Shown: positions 52,590-63,092 of the stretch, piece after piece
How the letters are laid out: the number at the start of each line of letters is the position of its first letter
How positions within the stretch are numbered: position 1 is the first letter of the stretch
Assembly (NCBI GenBank): GCA_003868215.1
Contig: QWDQ01000027.1
Location: 248,001-312,000 of the forward strand
Origin: Pseudophaeomoniella oleicola
Taxonomy: Eukaryota; Ascomycota; Eurotiomycetes; Phaeomoniellales; Phaeomoniellaceae
Direction of reading: 5' to 3'
Length of the DNA stretch: 64,000 nt
The notes under the pieces: model-generated
Seen by the model: the letters and a program-made list of their open reading frames with translations, nothing else
The model's database searches: none
What the model was told of the DNA's origin: nothing
Program-made: the position numbers and the translations under genes

Positions 52590-55321
52590 ATGGACACCAG
52601 GGTCGAGGATTATCTCAATGACAAGTTCCAGACGGAAGCAGACCTTGAAAGCTTGGATGCGCTGCTTGAGACAGCTAAGCATCAGCAAGCACTTCTGAAG
52701 CGGCAGGCAAGTCTACTCCTACATCTCTAGTATAGGAATCTGACTGTAACAGCTCGATGAAGCTAACGCTGCCCTCGGAGAGGCCAGCGATCTCTCAGCG
52801 CAACGGCAATCGAACTTACAACATGAGCTTTCCAGCTTTCAGAACCAGCAAGCCAGTATCGATATACGGTTGCAAGAGGTAACAGGGGCAGACGACATCG
52901 ATGAAGCAGTGTCAAGTTTCGCAGAACTGCGAACCAGTTTGCAAAATCTTGATGTGGCATCAGCATATCTTGAACTATTGGAAGAAGTAGACAGGCTTGC
53001 GTAAGTCAGCTCTTGCGCATTTTCACACCAGACCCTCACATCTCGATGTAGGACCACCGCCCGGCAAAACCTACGAAAGGATCCTCGTTCGGCTATATCG
53101 AACTACGCACGTCTGAAATCAATCGTCGTTGAGTTGGGGTTCGCCCAAAATGCAGCTGAAGGAGCGGCGCCGCATCTGATCGATGACGTGGAACAAAAGA
53201 CCAAAAGTCTGTGGGAGCAGATGCGTAAAGTCTTTGGTGATGATCTACAGAAAACTTTGGACGACATGTCATGGCCCAACAAAGACCTCAAATTAGAAAA
53301 AGGTCTACTGGAACGCTGGGAAGAACAGGTTGGATTGCTTCTAGATCTCCAGGTACCGTAAGTGCCGCATATTGCCTCCTCCTAGTCAACTTGACGCTGA
53401 CAGAAGAAGGGACCTCCGCCCACGAGATACCGAAGAGCCTCACCAAGCTCAACACCGGGGACCAGCTGTTCTTTTGCCTCTAGAGGTCATGGTCCACCCG
53501 TTGGACTTACGATTTCGCTATCACTTCAATGGTGATAAGCCGACCAATCGTCTAGACAAACCGGAATATTTCCTGTCTCATATTGTTGACCTACTTGAAG
53601 CTCATAACGACTTCCTACTTGATTACTTTCAGCCGATCCTAGACAGACAGGTCAGCCAGACTGACATTGAGGTCAACCTGGCTTATTCGGATGCCACAAC
53701 TGCCTTCATCACGGCACTCCTGCCAATCGTGCGTCAAAAATGCCTCAACATGTTGCCACAGGTGGTGGATAGTGCCCAGCTTTTGTCACACTTTGTCCAC
53801 GAACTTATGGAGTTCGATACTACCATTAGGGATACATGGGACTATAGTCCCACTGCTTCACCTCGTGAAACTTGGAAGGGACTAACATGGGAGATGCTGG
53901 TCACTCATAATTACTTTAACCCGTGGTTCGAAGCCGAAAAGTCCTTTGCTATAAGTCGTTATCATGGGATCATCTCTGCGCCAGATAGCGGTGAGATTGA
54001 TTACGACAGTCCACTTCCGGGCACAACGAAACCGACGAAAGGCGCCATTAGAGTAAATGATCTCCTCGAGACGATTACTGATCGCTATCGACCGTTATAT
54101 TCCTTCAGTCATAAATTACGTTTTGTGATTGACATCCAACTTGAGATATTCGACCAGTACCATCGCCGGCTGCATGGATCGCTAGAAGCCTATCTTACAA
54201 TGACATCAACCGTCGGTCGAGTAATGACCGGATCGACGAGCAAGGATCCGTCCACTGATCTTTCTGGAACAAAGGGTCTTGATCGCCTCTGTCGGGTATT
54301 TGGCTCCGCTGAGTACCTGGAGAGAAAGATGCTTGACTGGAGCGATGATGTATTCTTTGTCGAACTCTGGGATGAATTGGAAGAGAGAGCAAGGCAAAAT
54401 GCTGGGACCAGCAGGTCCGTTGCGAGGGATATGTCTGTCTCTCATATTGCTTCTCGCACATCGGCAGCTGTCATTAATGGCGGCGGATCAAATGTTGCGG
54501 AGGGCGAGAAGGACGGCGGTGCCTTGTTCGATGAGACAGCATCCGCTTACCATCGTCTACGAACACGGAGTGAAAGTCTCATTCTGGAGGCTGTCGAGAA
54601 CTCCGTTCGTAGTTCCTTCCAAAGCTACTCTAAAATATCCACATGGTCGTCTTTGGCGACTTCGACGACAGCAAATGCAAGTTCTGGTGGCACTGCACCC
54701 TCGATCTCTTCAGAGGTTACTGAAACTCTTCAAACAATTGACGCACAACTCGAGTTCCTTGCAGCCGTGCTTGCTAAGGCCCCGTTGCGGCGGGTGACGC
54801 GGCAGCTCTGCCTTAGTCTGCAAAGCTATATATGGGACTTTGTGCTCATGAGGAATTCTTTCAGCGCCGGCGGTGCTGCGACTTTATATGGGGACGTCGA
54901 AGCGATTTGGAATGTTATTGACCGGCATACTGGCAGCAATATCGCCGAAAGTGTCATGAAGAAACTTCGCGATGCCTTAGGACTTCTTTGCCTACCTGCA
55001 GGTTCTCAACCAACAAATGGCGAAGAATCCAATGGTGCTGCCGAAGGGGACGATGCTTGGGGCTTCGACGAGGATGAATCGTCTCTTGACACTGGAAGAC
55101 CAAGTGTCAACGACATGCACGCTCAGCAAGATTCATCCGAAGCTGCCCAGTCACTCTATGACGCATCGCAAGCGCAGACTTGGAACCTGTGGGACGTGGA
55201 AAAGCGAGTGTTTCGAAGTAATGACTCTGCACGTGAGGCCCTCCGCCTTCTGGGTCTAGACACTCTGAGTGAAAGCGAGGGCCGCAATGTGCTCGGACGA
55301 CGGATTGAGCTACAGAAATAA
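52590..55321 (+). CDS. RINT-1/Tip20 family vesicle-tethering protein
   Basis: Four exons (52590-52706, 52753-53000, 53052-53357, 53404-55321) give 862 residues. The first intron begins GC rather than GT (CAG|GCAAGT), and only that choice keeps the frame open. The N-terminal 110 residues form coiled coil (LESLDALLETAKHQQALLKR, LDEANAALGEASDL). The rest matches RINT-1/Tip20: HPLDLRFRYHFNGDKPTNRLDKPEYFLSH split by family-conserved positions, LTWEMLVTHNYFNPWFEAEK, FVIDIQLEIFDQYHRRLHG. In yeast this subunit of the Dsl1 complex tethers Golgi-derived COPI vesicles at the ER. An acidic stretch (DDAWGFDEDESS) near the C-terminus may be a disordered insertion. Confidence 0.9.
52707..52752 (+). other. 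GC-AG intron of the RINT-1-type gene
   Basis: Donor GCAAGT after CAG, acceptor GTAACAG, 46 bases, phase 0. The nearby GT at 52711 would bring in a stop codon at once. Confidence 0.75.
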
Positions 55322-56356
55322 GTGAACGGGTTGAATCACACTGTACGGTCATCTCAATAATATATCCCATCCATTGTCGTGTAAACTGGCTGGAATCGAA
55401 ACGGAGATAGACAAATATCTACAAGTCAGCCAGATCTTCCATGGTCTATCTATAAAAGCGCCAATGCCAGCAGAGGAATTGTCTTCGCATGGTGACTTTT
55501 CCAGAGCTGAGCCAAGCCGTCTTTGGTATGCCAGCATTGTGGCTATCTCATCCACTCTCTTGACAGCATGGAGAGGAGTGATTAATTAGAGACCATTTCA
55601 TAAATGTATCAAGACAGCGAGACTGAGACTGAGACTGGGAGTTCCGCGGCGGACATGAGCGCGCCTCGTTCGCCTTCCATAAATGGTCAAGATCCTGTCC
55701 CTGATCCCCTCGCGCTTCTCTCCCAGACAAAAGTGAGGAAATTATCTTACAAATGATGGGAAATGAGGGGGAGGAATGGAATGGAATGGATGGGGCCTAT
55801 CATCACTGTCATTGTCATTGTCATTGTCATTGTCACTATCAAGTAGACTTACCCGCAACGTCGCTCTCTATTCGGAGCCTGTCCGACCAACCTTCCTTAC
55901 TGTGGTTTACCCTCACTTTGAATGAATCTGCTGGTCGTCTGTACCTATTATGCCCCTCTGAATGGTGGGGTTCAATTGAGACCGTGTACTACGTAGTACA
56001 CCACATCCTTCGGTCGACCGAATCACCTTCCAAGCGTGGGATGGGATGGTTTTCAAGACGACATCGGACATGAATTGCTGATAAGTGTCTCGCTCTTTTT
56101 TCTATGCCGTGAATGAATCTCCTGCTGTCTTCCATTTTACATAGTTTGGGTGGTGTGTATATCCATCAGTATTCCTAAATCACATTTCCTCAAGTGATCG
56201 ACATCTTGCATTGGTGAACGGCAGACGACTGCGCATTCGAACCGGTCTCGGCGCAGTTTTGCTTCCCCTCGAGCGTCCACAGGTTTGTCATTAGATCTGT
56301 ATTGTCGCCACAGCTCGAGGTAAAACCATAGACAAATCAGAGGTACTTGCGCCAAC
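55322..56356. other. intergenic, no supported gene
   Basis: A CATTGT tandem tract at about 55807-55835 and a 16-base TGTACTACGTAGTACA palindrome at 55985. No gene seen. Confidence 0.55.
55985..56000. repeat. TACTACGTAGTA palindrome, copy 4, extended to 16 bases
   Basis: TGTACTACGTAGTACA, upstream of the gamma-glutamyltransferase-like gene. Confidence 0.7.
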
Positions 56357-58434
56357 ATGCCTCTCAACGCCAACGCCATTTTCCCCGCCTCGGGCCCCAG
56401 CTTCGTTCAGTTTCCCAGTCGCAGAAGTGTTGTTCACAGTACCAATGGCATTGTCGCCAGTACCCAGCCCTTGGCCTGTGAGGCGGGCCAACGAATATTG
56501 AAGCAGGGAGGGAATGCTGCGGTAAGTGTTACCCTTCGCCGAGTCGCATGGACCCGGTGCGCATTGCAAGTCAACAGCGGCTGACATTTGCCCACAGGAT
56601 GCAGCGGTTGCTGTTGGTATGCTAACCTCTCCGATCATTGCTTGACGACAACCGCAGCTTCAGGAAAACTGACACTCGGACTAGCTGCGGCGCTTAACAT
56701 GACCGAACCCTCGATGACGGGCATTGGAGGAGACTGCTTCTGTCTTTTCTACAAAGCATCCGACAAGAAGGTGTATGCTCTCAATGGATCGGGAAGAGCA
56801 GGTGCGAAAGTTACCCTTGACCGTGTGAGGAGCGACCTTGGTGTGAAAGAAGGTCAAGCTGGGTCGATACCGATGAGTGGGCCCGGTTCTGTGCACGCTG
56901 TTACTGTTCCTGGAGCAGCTGCAGGATGGGTAGATACCATAGAGAGGTTCGGAACCGGCAAGCTATCGATGGAGCAGATCCTAGAACCTGCCATCCAGTT
57001 GGGAGAGGAGGGATACCCGGTGTCCGAACTGAGTGCATACTACGTAAGCTTACCCTGCATAAGATACGTCTTTACGAACCACACCAAAAACTCGTCCTCA
57101 TCTTACGATGGAACTATACTGATGTTTCTTAGTGGCAAGTTTCTGAGGGAAAGATTCGCGATGCGTCTCCCAACTTTCGCGAGATGCTGAAGTCAGTACC
57201 TTCCGAGAAAGATGGTGTTCGTGCACCCAAAGCAGGTGAAATATTCCGCAATCCAAATCTAGCAAAGACTTTCCGTACTCTTGCAACTGAGGGAAAGGAG
57301 GCATTCTATACGGGGCGTATCGGCCAAGAGCTTGTCAAAGTTGTTCAGGACCTGGGCGGTCATCTCGAACTAGCGGATCTCGAAAACCATGCCAAGTTGG
57401 GTTCCGGTTCTCCTGATCCTATATGCTTGCATTATAGAGGCCAAAAGACAGGAGATGCTCCCTCCAGTCATGTCGCCGGGGATGCACCTTATGACGGGGT
57501 CAAGCTTTGGGAACATCCGCCAAACGGTCAGGGAATCGTCGCTCTGATGGCCCTTGGGATAATACAGGAGCTCGAAAAGGCCGGCAAGATCCCTCACTTC
57601 GCATCCCTCTCAGACCACAACTCCACGACCTATATTCACGCTGTCATTGAAGCACTCCGTATCGCCTTTAGCGACGCCGCATGGTACGTCACGGACCCGG
57701 ACGTCGTCAAAGTGCCATCCCAAGAAATGATCAGCGAATCATATCTCGCTGAACGAGCGAAGCTCTTCTCTCCTGACCACGCCCTACCCGCCACCCACCA
57801 CGGCGAACCATCACCCGCCCATCGCAGTTCTGACACTGTCTATTTCTCTGTGACCGACCGCTTCGGCAACGGCTGCTCCTTCATTAACAGCAACTACGGT
57901 GGCTTCGGTACCTGCATCATCCCCGCCGGATGCGGCTTCACATTGCAAAACCGCGGAGCCAACTTCAGCCTCCGGCCCGACCACCCCAACGCCCTCGCGC
58001 CGAACAAAAGACCCTACCACACCATCATCCCCGCCCTCATCACCAACGCCCACGACGACTCCCTGCACAGCGTCTACGGCGTCATGGGCGGCTTCATGCA
58101 ACCCCAAGGCCACGTGCAAGTCCTCCTGAACATGCTCGCCTTCCACATGACCCCGCAATCCGCCCTCGACGCCCCCCGCATCTGCCTCGCCATCTCCAGC
58201 TCCGACGACGAATCCAAGTCCGAAACGACCGTCTACCTCGAAGAAGGCATCTCGGACGCCACAGCCGCCGAGCTCGCCGCGCTCGGCCACAAGGTCAAGA
58301 TCCTGACGGGTATGGACCGCAGCATGTTTGGAAGGGGACAGGTCATCCGCGCGCATGTTGACGAGGAGTCCGGACGGTTCGTGTATAGTGCTGGGAGCGA
58401 TATGAGGGGTGATGGGATGGCTATGCCTGTGTAA
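56357..58434 (+). CDS. gamma-glutamyltransferase-like Ntn hydrolase
   Basis: Four exons (56357-56521, a 19-base exon 56598-56616, 56658-57043, 57133-58434) give 623 residues. The family cleaves or transfers the gamma-glutamyl group of glutathione and related compounds and matures by self-cleavage before a threonine. Seen here are GGNAADAAVAV across the tiny exon, [46 protein letters not shown], the predicted nucleophile T425 in [25 protein letters not shown] and the conserved [15 protein letters not shown]. There is no signal peptide or membrane anchor. That separates it from yeast Ecm38-type surface enzymes and suggests a cytosolic member, perhaps acting on other acylated substrates. The 3' part is strongly GC3-biased. 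Confidence 0.87.
56598..56616 (+). other. 19-base microexon of the gamma-glutamyltransferase-like gene
   Basis: It codes DAAVAV and one base of the next codon, between introns of 76 and 41 bases. It completes the family-conserved GGNAADAAVA text. Confidence 0.8.
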
Positions 58435-58650
58435 GGTCTTCGGAGAGGTCAATACCCTCAGGGTAATTCACGATATTTACATCCTAGTTCTAAATAGATA
58501 GCTAGATGATAATACCTAGTCAAGTAAGCGCCAATATATCAACAATGCATTGTCTTTACTCTCTGGTGTTAGGGTATGATGAATGATGAGACATGAATAC
58601 AGTATCTACCTAACAAAAGCTGTTAATTACTACTACTACTACTACTACTA
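58435..58650. repeat. intergenic with (CTA)n microsatellite
   Basis: About ten CTA units at 58628-58656, running up to the stop of the OTU gene on the minus strand. Confidence 0.6.
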
Positions 58651-59077
58651 CTACTCCTTCCTCTTCCTCTCCAACGCATTATAATGTTCCCCCAACCCAA
58701 AACTCTTCCTATAATACGCCAACCAAATCTCCCCTTCCCTTTCCTTTTCTCCTCCCTTACTTTCTTCACTACTACTACTACTCAAATCAATACATCTGAC
58801 CCCACCACCACCAGCCTGAACGACATTGACGCGACGACCGGACCAGCGTGATATGGCGGACAGTTCGAGTTCGCCGCCCCATTCGGCGGTGTGGGCGATT
58901 TTGGTGGTGTAGGATTCGAGGGAGTCGTCGTTGTCTTCGGAGAGGAGGAAGGGGACGTAGAGGGATGGGTGGGTGAGGATGTGGGTGGCGGTTAGGTGGC
59001 GGATTGTGTGGTAGGTGTATTGTTGTTGGTCGTGGTTGTTGTTGGTTTTCAGGTCTTTTGATGATGACGGAGGTGAC

Positions 59078-59110
<33 letters not shown>

Positions 59111-59751
59111 AAAGCATGAGCGACGGCAGAGTACATGCAGTGACCGTCGCTGCGGATTTCTTTCTCGACCAGGCCGAGGTCGGCGATCAGTTTGGCCATT
59201 TGCGCGCGTTCGATCGCTCGGTGGTCGGTTTGCGACGAGGCTTCGTGGGAGGCTTGTTCCGCGGCCTGGGCGGCTTCGGCTGCTCGACGGGCGAGACGGG
59301 CTTTTTGACGATTCGGTTTTTTGGGCTGTGAGGAGGGAGTTAGTGTTAATGTTGTTGGAGATGAAGATGGAGATGGAGATGTAACAGCGGTGGATTGAGG
59401 GTGTGTGGTTGGTGACTCTAGTGACTGCGTGGTGGTGGCAGTAGTAATAGTATGAGAGATGCCATCTTGTGAATCTGACCGATCTTTGTCGTCCTTAATT
59501 TTCAATCTATCCAAATCCAGCTCACCGTCCACTCCTTTCACCTCTCCCCCATCCTGTCCCTCTTCCCCTTCATCACCACCCTCAAGTTCCCGTACCTCCA
59601 CCTGATGCCTCTCTTTCAATTCCCGCTCCAACCGCTCACACTCATCGTTGACACCACGCCGCGTCTTCTTCGTCGCCGACTTCTTCTTCTGTGTGATCTT
59701 CGACTGTAGATCTCGGATCTCTTTCCTGTGCTTGGCTAGTAATTCCTCCAT
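58651..59751 (-). CDS. OTU-domain deubiquitinase, OTUD6/Otu2 type
   Basis: A single exon of 366 residues from the Met at 59751 (MEELLAKHRKEIRDLQSKIT); a Met at 59808 would add 19. The N-terminal half is a charged coiled coil (KKTRRGVNDECERLEREL, KPNRQKARLARRAAEAAQA) typical of the OTUD6 group. The C-terminal half is the OTU cysteine protease with aspartate and cysteine in RSDGHCMYSAVAHALS, the strand LESYTTKIAHTAEWGGELELSAI and histidine in GEHYNALE. Members remove ubiquitin, and yeast Otu2 acts on ribosomal protein ubiquitin. A run of 13 serines interrupts the OTU domain after AHAL, encoded by a (GAT)n repeat on the plus strand, so its length may vary between strains. Confidence 0.88.
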
Positions 59752-59892
59752 GGTGACGCTTGCTTTTTTACTTGTTGTGGTGGTACCTAACCCTGTACAG
59801 AGAGACATTCAGTATGTCTCTCTCTCTCTCTCTCTCTCTCTGGACCAGAGCGGACAGATATCTCTAATGGAGAGGGTTCCTGAAGATCTGAT
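59752..59892. promoter_or_regulatory. short divergent promoter with (TC)n tract
   Basis: 141 bases between the OTU start and a possible small gene on the plus strand. A (TC) run of about 24 bases is centred on 59830. Confidence 0.4.
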
Positions 59893-60180
59893 TTGAAAAT
59901 CCGAGCCAGACCACAAACACCCGTATCTTCAATCCTACTCAATCTTCCTCAAGCTTATGAGTCTCTCTCTCGTCTTTTAGACCGTAATTCCAAAACACGA
60001 ACCCAGAAATCCGAATCGTCCAGTATAGCCAATGCCAGAGAAAAAACCCAGGGCTCTACCTCAGGTATCGAAGCGTTGGCAAAACCCTTGATAATAGACG
60101 TACATACACTCTCGAGCGGACTCGAAGAAGCAAGATCTCTATCGGTCAAAGACTGGGGTTCAGTGATTGATGATTTTTGA
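59893..60180 (+). CDS. possible small helical protein, 95 residues
   Basis: One uninterrupted frame I do not recognise. It begins MKIRARPQTPVSSILLNLPQ. A polar Ser/Lys-rich middle and a helical end follow (ALAKPLIIDVHTLSSGLEEA, then RSLSVKDWGSVIDDF). The pattern of helix, disordered linker and heptad-like helix would suit a small subunit of a larger complex. It is divergent from the OTU gene and convergent with trehalase, which leaves room for one gene. A competing minus frame overlaps it, so the call rests only on position and amino-acid character. Confidence 0.35.
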   Translation: MKIRARPQTPVSSILLNLPQAYESLSRLLDRNSKTRTQKSESSSIANAREKTQGSTSGIEALAKPLIIDVHTLSSGLEEARSLSVKDWGSVIDDF

Positions 60181-60619
60181 TGTTTGACATTAGATTGCTG
60201 ATTGAGGCTTAGAACGTTTGAACATGTAGGAGCTGGTAGATATGTGAAGTGATAGTATTGCAATATTGACGTTCGCGGGAAAAATTATTCGCTTTATGCC
60301 CACACATTCCTGGATATATACTCGAGGTATGTCCTCAAACACATCTTACATGTTGACAGCGACTCAACTACAGTCCATGATAATTACGAGCACAAGGATT
60401 GATGATAAGTCATATTGGAGCTTCAATTCTACGAAATCATGCTATCCCCCTGGTATCTTTAACGATGGCGAAGCAATTCTAGCTCAATCAGGATCCTACT
60501 GCTAAACCATCCACCGAGAGCACCTTCTATGTCCCCAGCCCGTCTTTCTCGTAACTCCGAAATCTAATGCTCTGGTTCCTGCGACCTGCGCCAGGCAGTG
60601 TATGTCTGTAGTACTTGTT
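60181..60619. other. intergenic, no supported gene
   Basis: 3' flanks of the possible small gene and of trehalase. No gene seen. Confidence 0.5.
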
Positions 60620-63092
60620 CTATTCGTCTTCAATGACGTACTCCTCGTCGCTCGCCATGTCTTCTAATGCATCAGAGTAACCGTCCGAGTCTACGGAAGT
60701 CACCTTTTTGAATGTTTCGTACGGTGTCAAAGCACCGATAGCTCGCTTTGCATGATCTTTCAGTATAGAAAGACCGTAAACATAACTGGAATTGACCCAT
60801 CCGAATCTATTCAACGTCAGTATAGGAAACCCACACAAAAAATGACAAAGACGTACCCTTCTCGTGGAACGCCCACAAAGTCAGCTCCTTGGTTGCCGTA
60901 CTCAGCATCAACCTTGTGGGGATCAAGTTCCCTGGTGACATTGTATTTCTCAACAACGACGCCGTTGAAGTCGACAAAAGCCTTTGTGGCCATATATACC
61001 CATTTGTAGGCCAGTGCTTCCGCGACATCCTGGTAACCATACCTGATCAGGCCGCCCCATGCAAGGATCTGTTGAGGCGCCCATCCATAGGGATAATCCC
61101 ATTGACGGTTGGGACGCGCCAGCGAAACCTTACCACGGGACTTCTCCGTTCCTGAGAGAAGACCACCATAAGCCTCAAACTTTGGCAAGGCGTGAAGAAC
61201 CAGATTAGCTGCCTGAATTGGACTTGCAACACCTGCCCACATCGGCCAGAAGGTGGTCGCACACTCGTAGGTTGTGCGCTTTCTTTTCACAGTATCGTAA
61301 TCAAAGTACATGTTTTTTGCCGAGTTCCATAGGTATTTGTCCATAGCTTGCCTGCGCTTCTTAGCACGACGATCCCATACAGCCGATGTCTCCACCGCAT
61401 CGACACGGTTCTCCGCTGTTTGAAACTCGGGGGGGATTGACAAACGCTCGTGGAAGTACCTCCGGATGCAGTTAGCAATATCGGTCTCGTACTTGTAGAG
61501 ACATGAGTTGAGATCAACCGTGGCCAGATTGGCAGCAACACCTTCAAGACGGTACGAGGTATCATGTCCGGACTCACGGACGGCACGATCGTGCAAAAAG
61601 TACTCGTCCAGCTCAGGTTCCTTGATACTACCATCATTGTAGCCCTTAACATAGTCTTCAAAGGTGATGCCGAGCTTCTCGGCGTACGGTGTGATGATAT
61701 GTACGAAATGAGAAGCTTCCGTCTCTGGCGGAACTCCTAAGCCACCAGGGCGATAGCGTGAAAGACCTGTTGCCGGATCATAACGCGGTTCGGACATCCA
61801 CACCGAGTAATATTCCTTGATCGCGGCCAAAATACCCAGCCGAAGGAAATCCAGCGTGGCCGGATCATCCTTATTTTTCCTCTCGAACACATTGAGAACG
61901 AAGTCGGTGAGAAATGGTGGCTGAGATCGCATGAGGTAATACGACCTGTTCGCGTTCAAGATCTTGCCATAATGTTTGATGCAGAAGCAAAAGTTCCGGA
62001 CCATTCCTTCACACAAATCCACCCTGTCGTTGCATAACAAGCCAATGGACTCCATATAGCTATCCCAGCCATACAGCTCGTTGAAGCGCCCTCCGGGAAC
62101 CACAAACGGCAAGCCTCTCATCTTTGTCTGGCCCGTCGTCTCGTCCGTATACTTCTCCATCTCCAGCGCAAGCATACCCGGTTTAGCGTTAAGATCTCTG
62201 ACAAATTCTGGAGTGATATCTTGATCTGGCAGCCATTGCACGTCGAGTCGGATCTCGGGACGGTCTTTTGCGACTTGAGTATAGTATTCGTATTGTTCAG
62301 GGGCACCGCGTGGTACGTAGATGCGCGGTCTGGGATCGTCAGTCCAGTCTTTCGGATCTCTGCCGGCCTTCTCGATATTAGAAGCGTCAATACGCCTAGT
62401 GAGGTTGTTCCAGAAGGTGTCCCGGATAAACCTGGATAACTTGTGCATGGGATTCTCGAACAGTCGCCTCTGGTCAAGAATGATCGTCTTTTGACCGTGA
62501 TCTTGCGCCAATGTAAGTTCCATCAGCAGACTAGAAAGAGCGTATGTGCCATTGATAGAGAAACTTTTATAACCGCCGGAGCCAATCGTGCCCAATGATA
62601 TTGTCTGCAGTCTTGGTCAGCCACTGCATTCGCCCCGCATCATTTGAGTAACTGACCTTGGGGCCATCGTCGTCGATTGTGATCTGAAAGTTGCCGTCGG
62701 TATCTTCTCTTTCAAGTAGGCGCTGACGAGTTTCGTCAACCATCACAACAAAGCGTCGAGGAAGGCTTGACGACTCATCTATAGGTCCGACATCAGTACA
62801 AGATTGGGAACAGGTTGCGGCATTGAGATACATACCGACACTGTGATTCCTCTGCCGAAACCCTGTCTTCACAAATTCTGAGACATTATGGTCTTTGATG
62901 AACTGCGCCAGTCAGCATTGATACGTTCTATGATATTGATGGACATGGGAGATTTCCTACCGAAGAAACAGCCCGGCCTCTGAAAGCCAAAGCCCGCTTT
63001 TCCGCTTGTTCATCGCTATAATAGACGTCTGCACTTGTAAATGGATCTGTGAGGGAGCTGCTACGGCGGTGTCGACCATATTGCAAGCTCAT
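60620..63092 (-). CDS. NTH1: neutral trehalase, GH37
   Basis: Five exons on the minus strand (63092-62961, 62902-62836, 62778-62657, 62604-60857, 60806-60620) with introns of 58, 57, 52 and 50 bases give 751 residues. The cytosolic enzyme splits trehalose to two glucoses when stress ends or spores germinate. Both trehalase signatures are present: [15 protein letters not shown] and [12 protein letters not shown]. The N-terminus has RRSSS (residues 9-13), a consensus for protein kinase A as in yeast Nth1, where phosphorylation and 14-3-3 binding activate the enzyme. The calcium-binding-like loop [17 protein letters not shown] is also present. There is no signal peptide, which separates it from acid trehalase. 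Three AGGGG stress elements lie within 160 bases upstream of the start. Confidence 0.95.

Noticed and set aside
57811-58452. 213-codon minus-strand frame
   Set aside because: Antisense shadow of the GC3-biased end of the gamma-glutamyltransferase-like gene.
58628-58656. (CTA)n tract as a possible functional element
   Set aside because: A simple microsatellite next to a stop codon.
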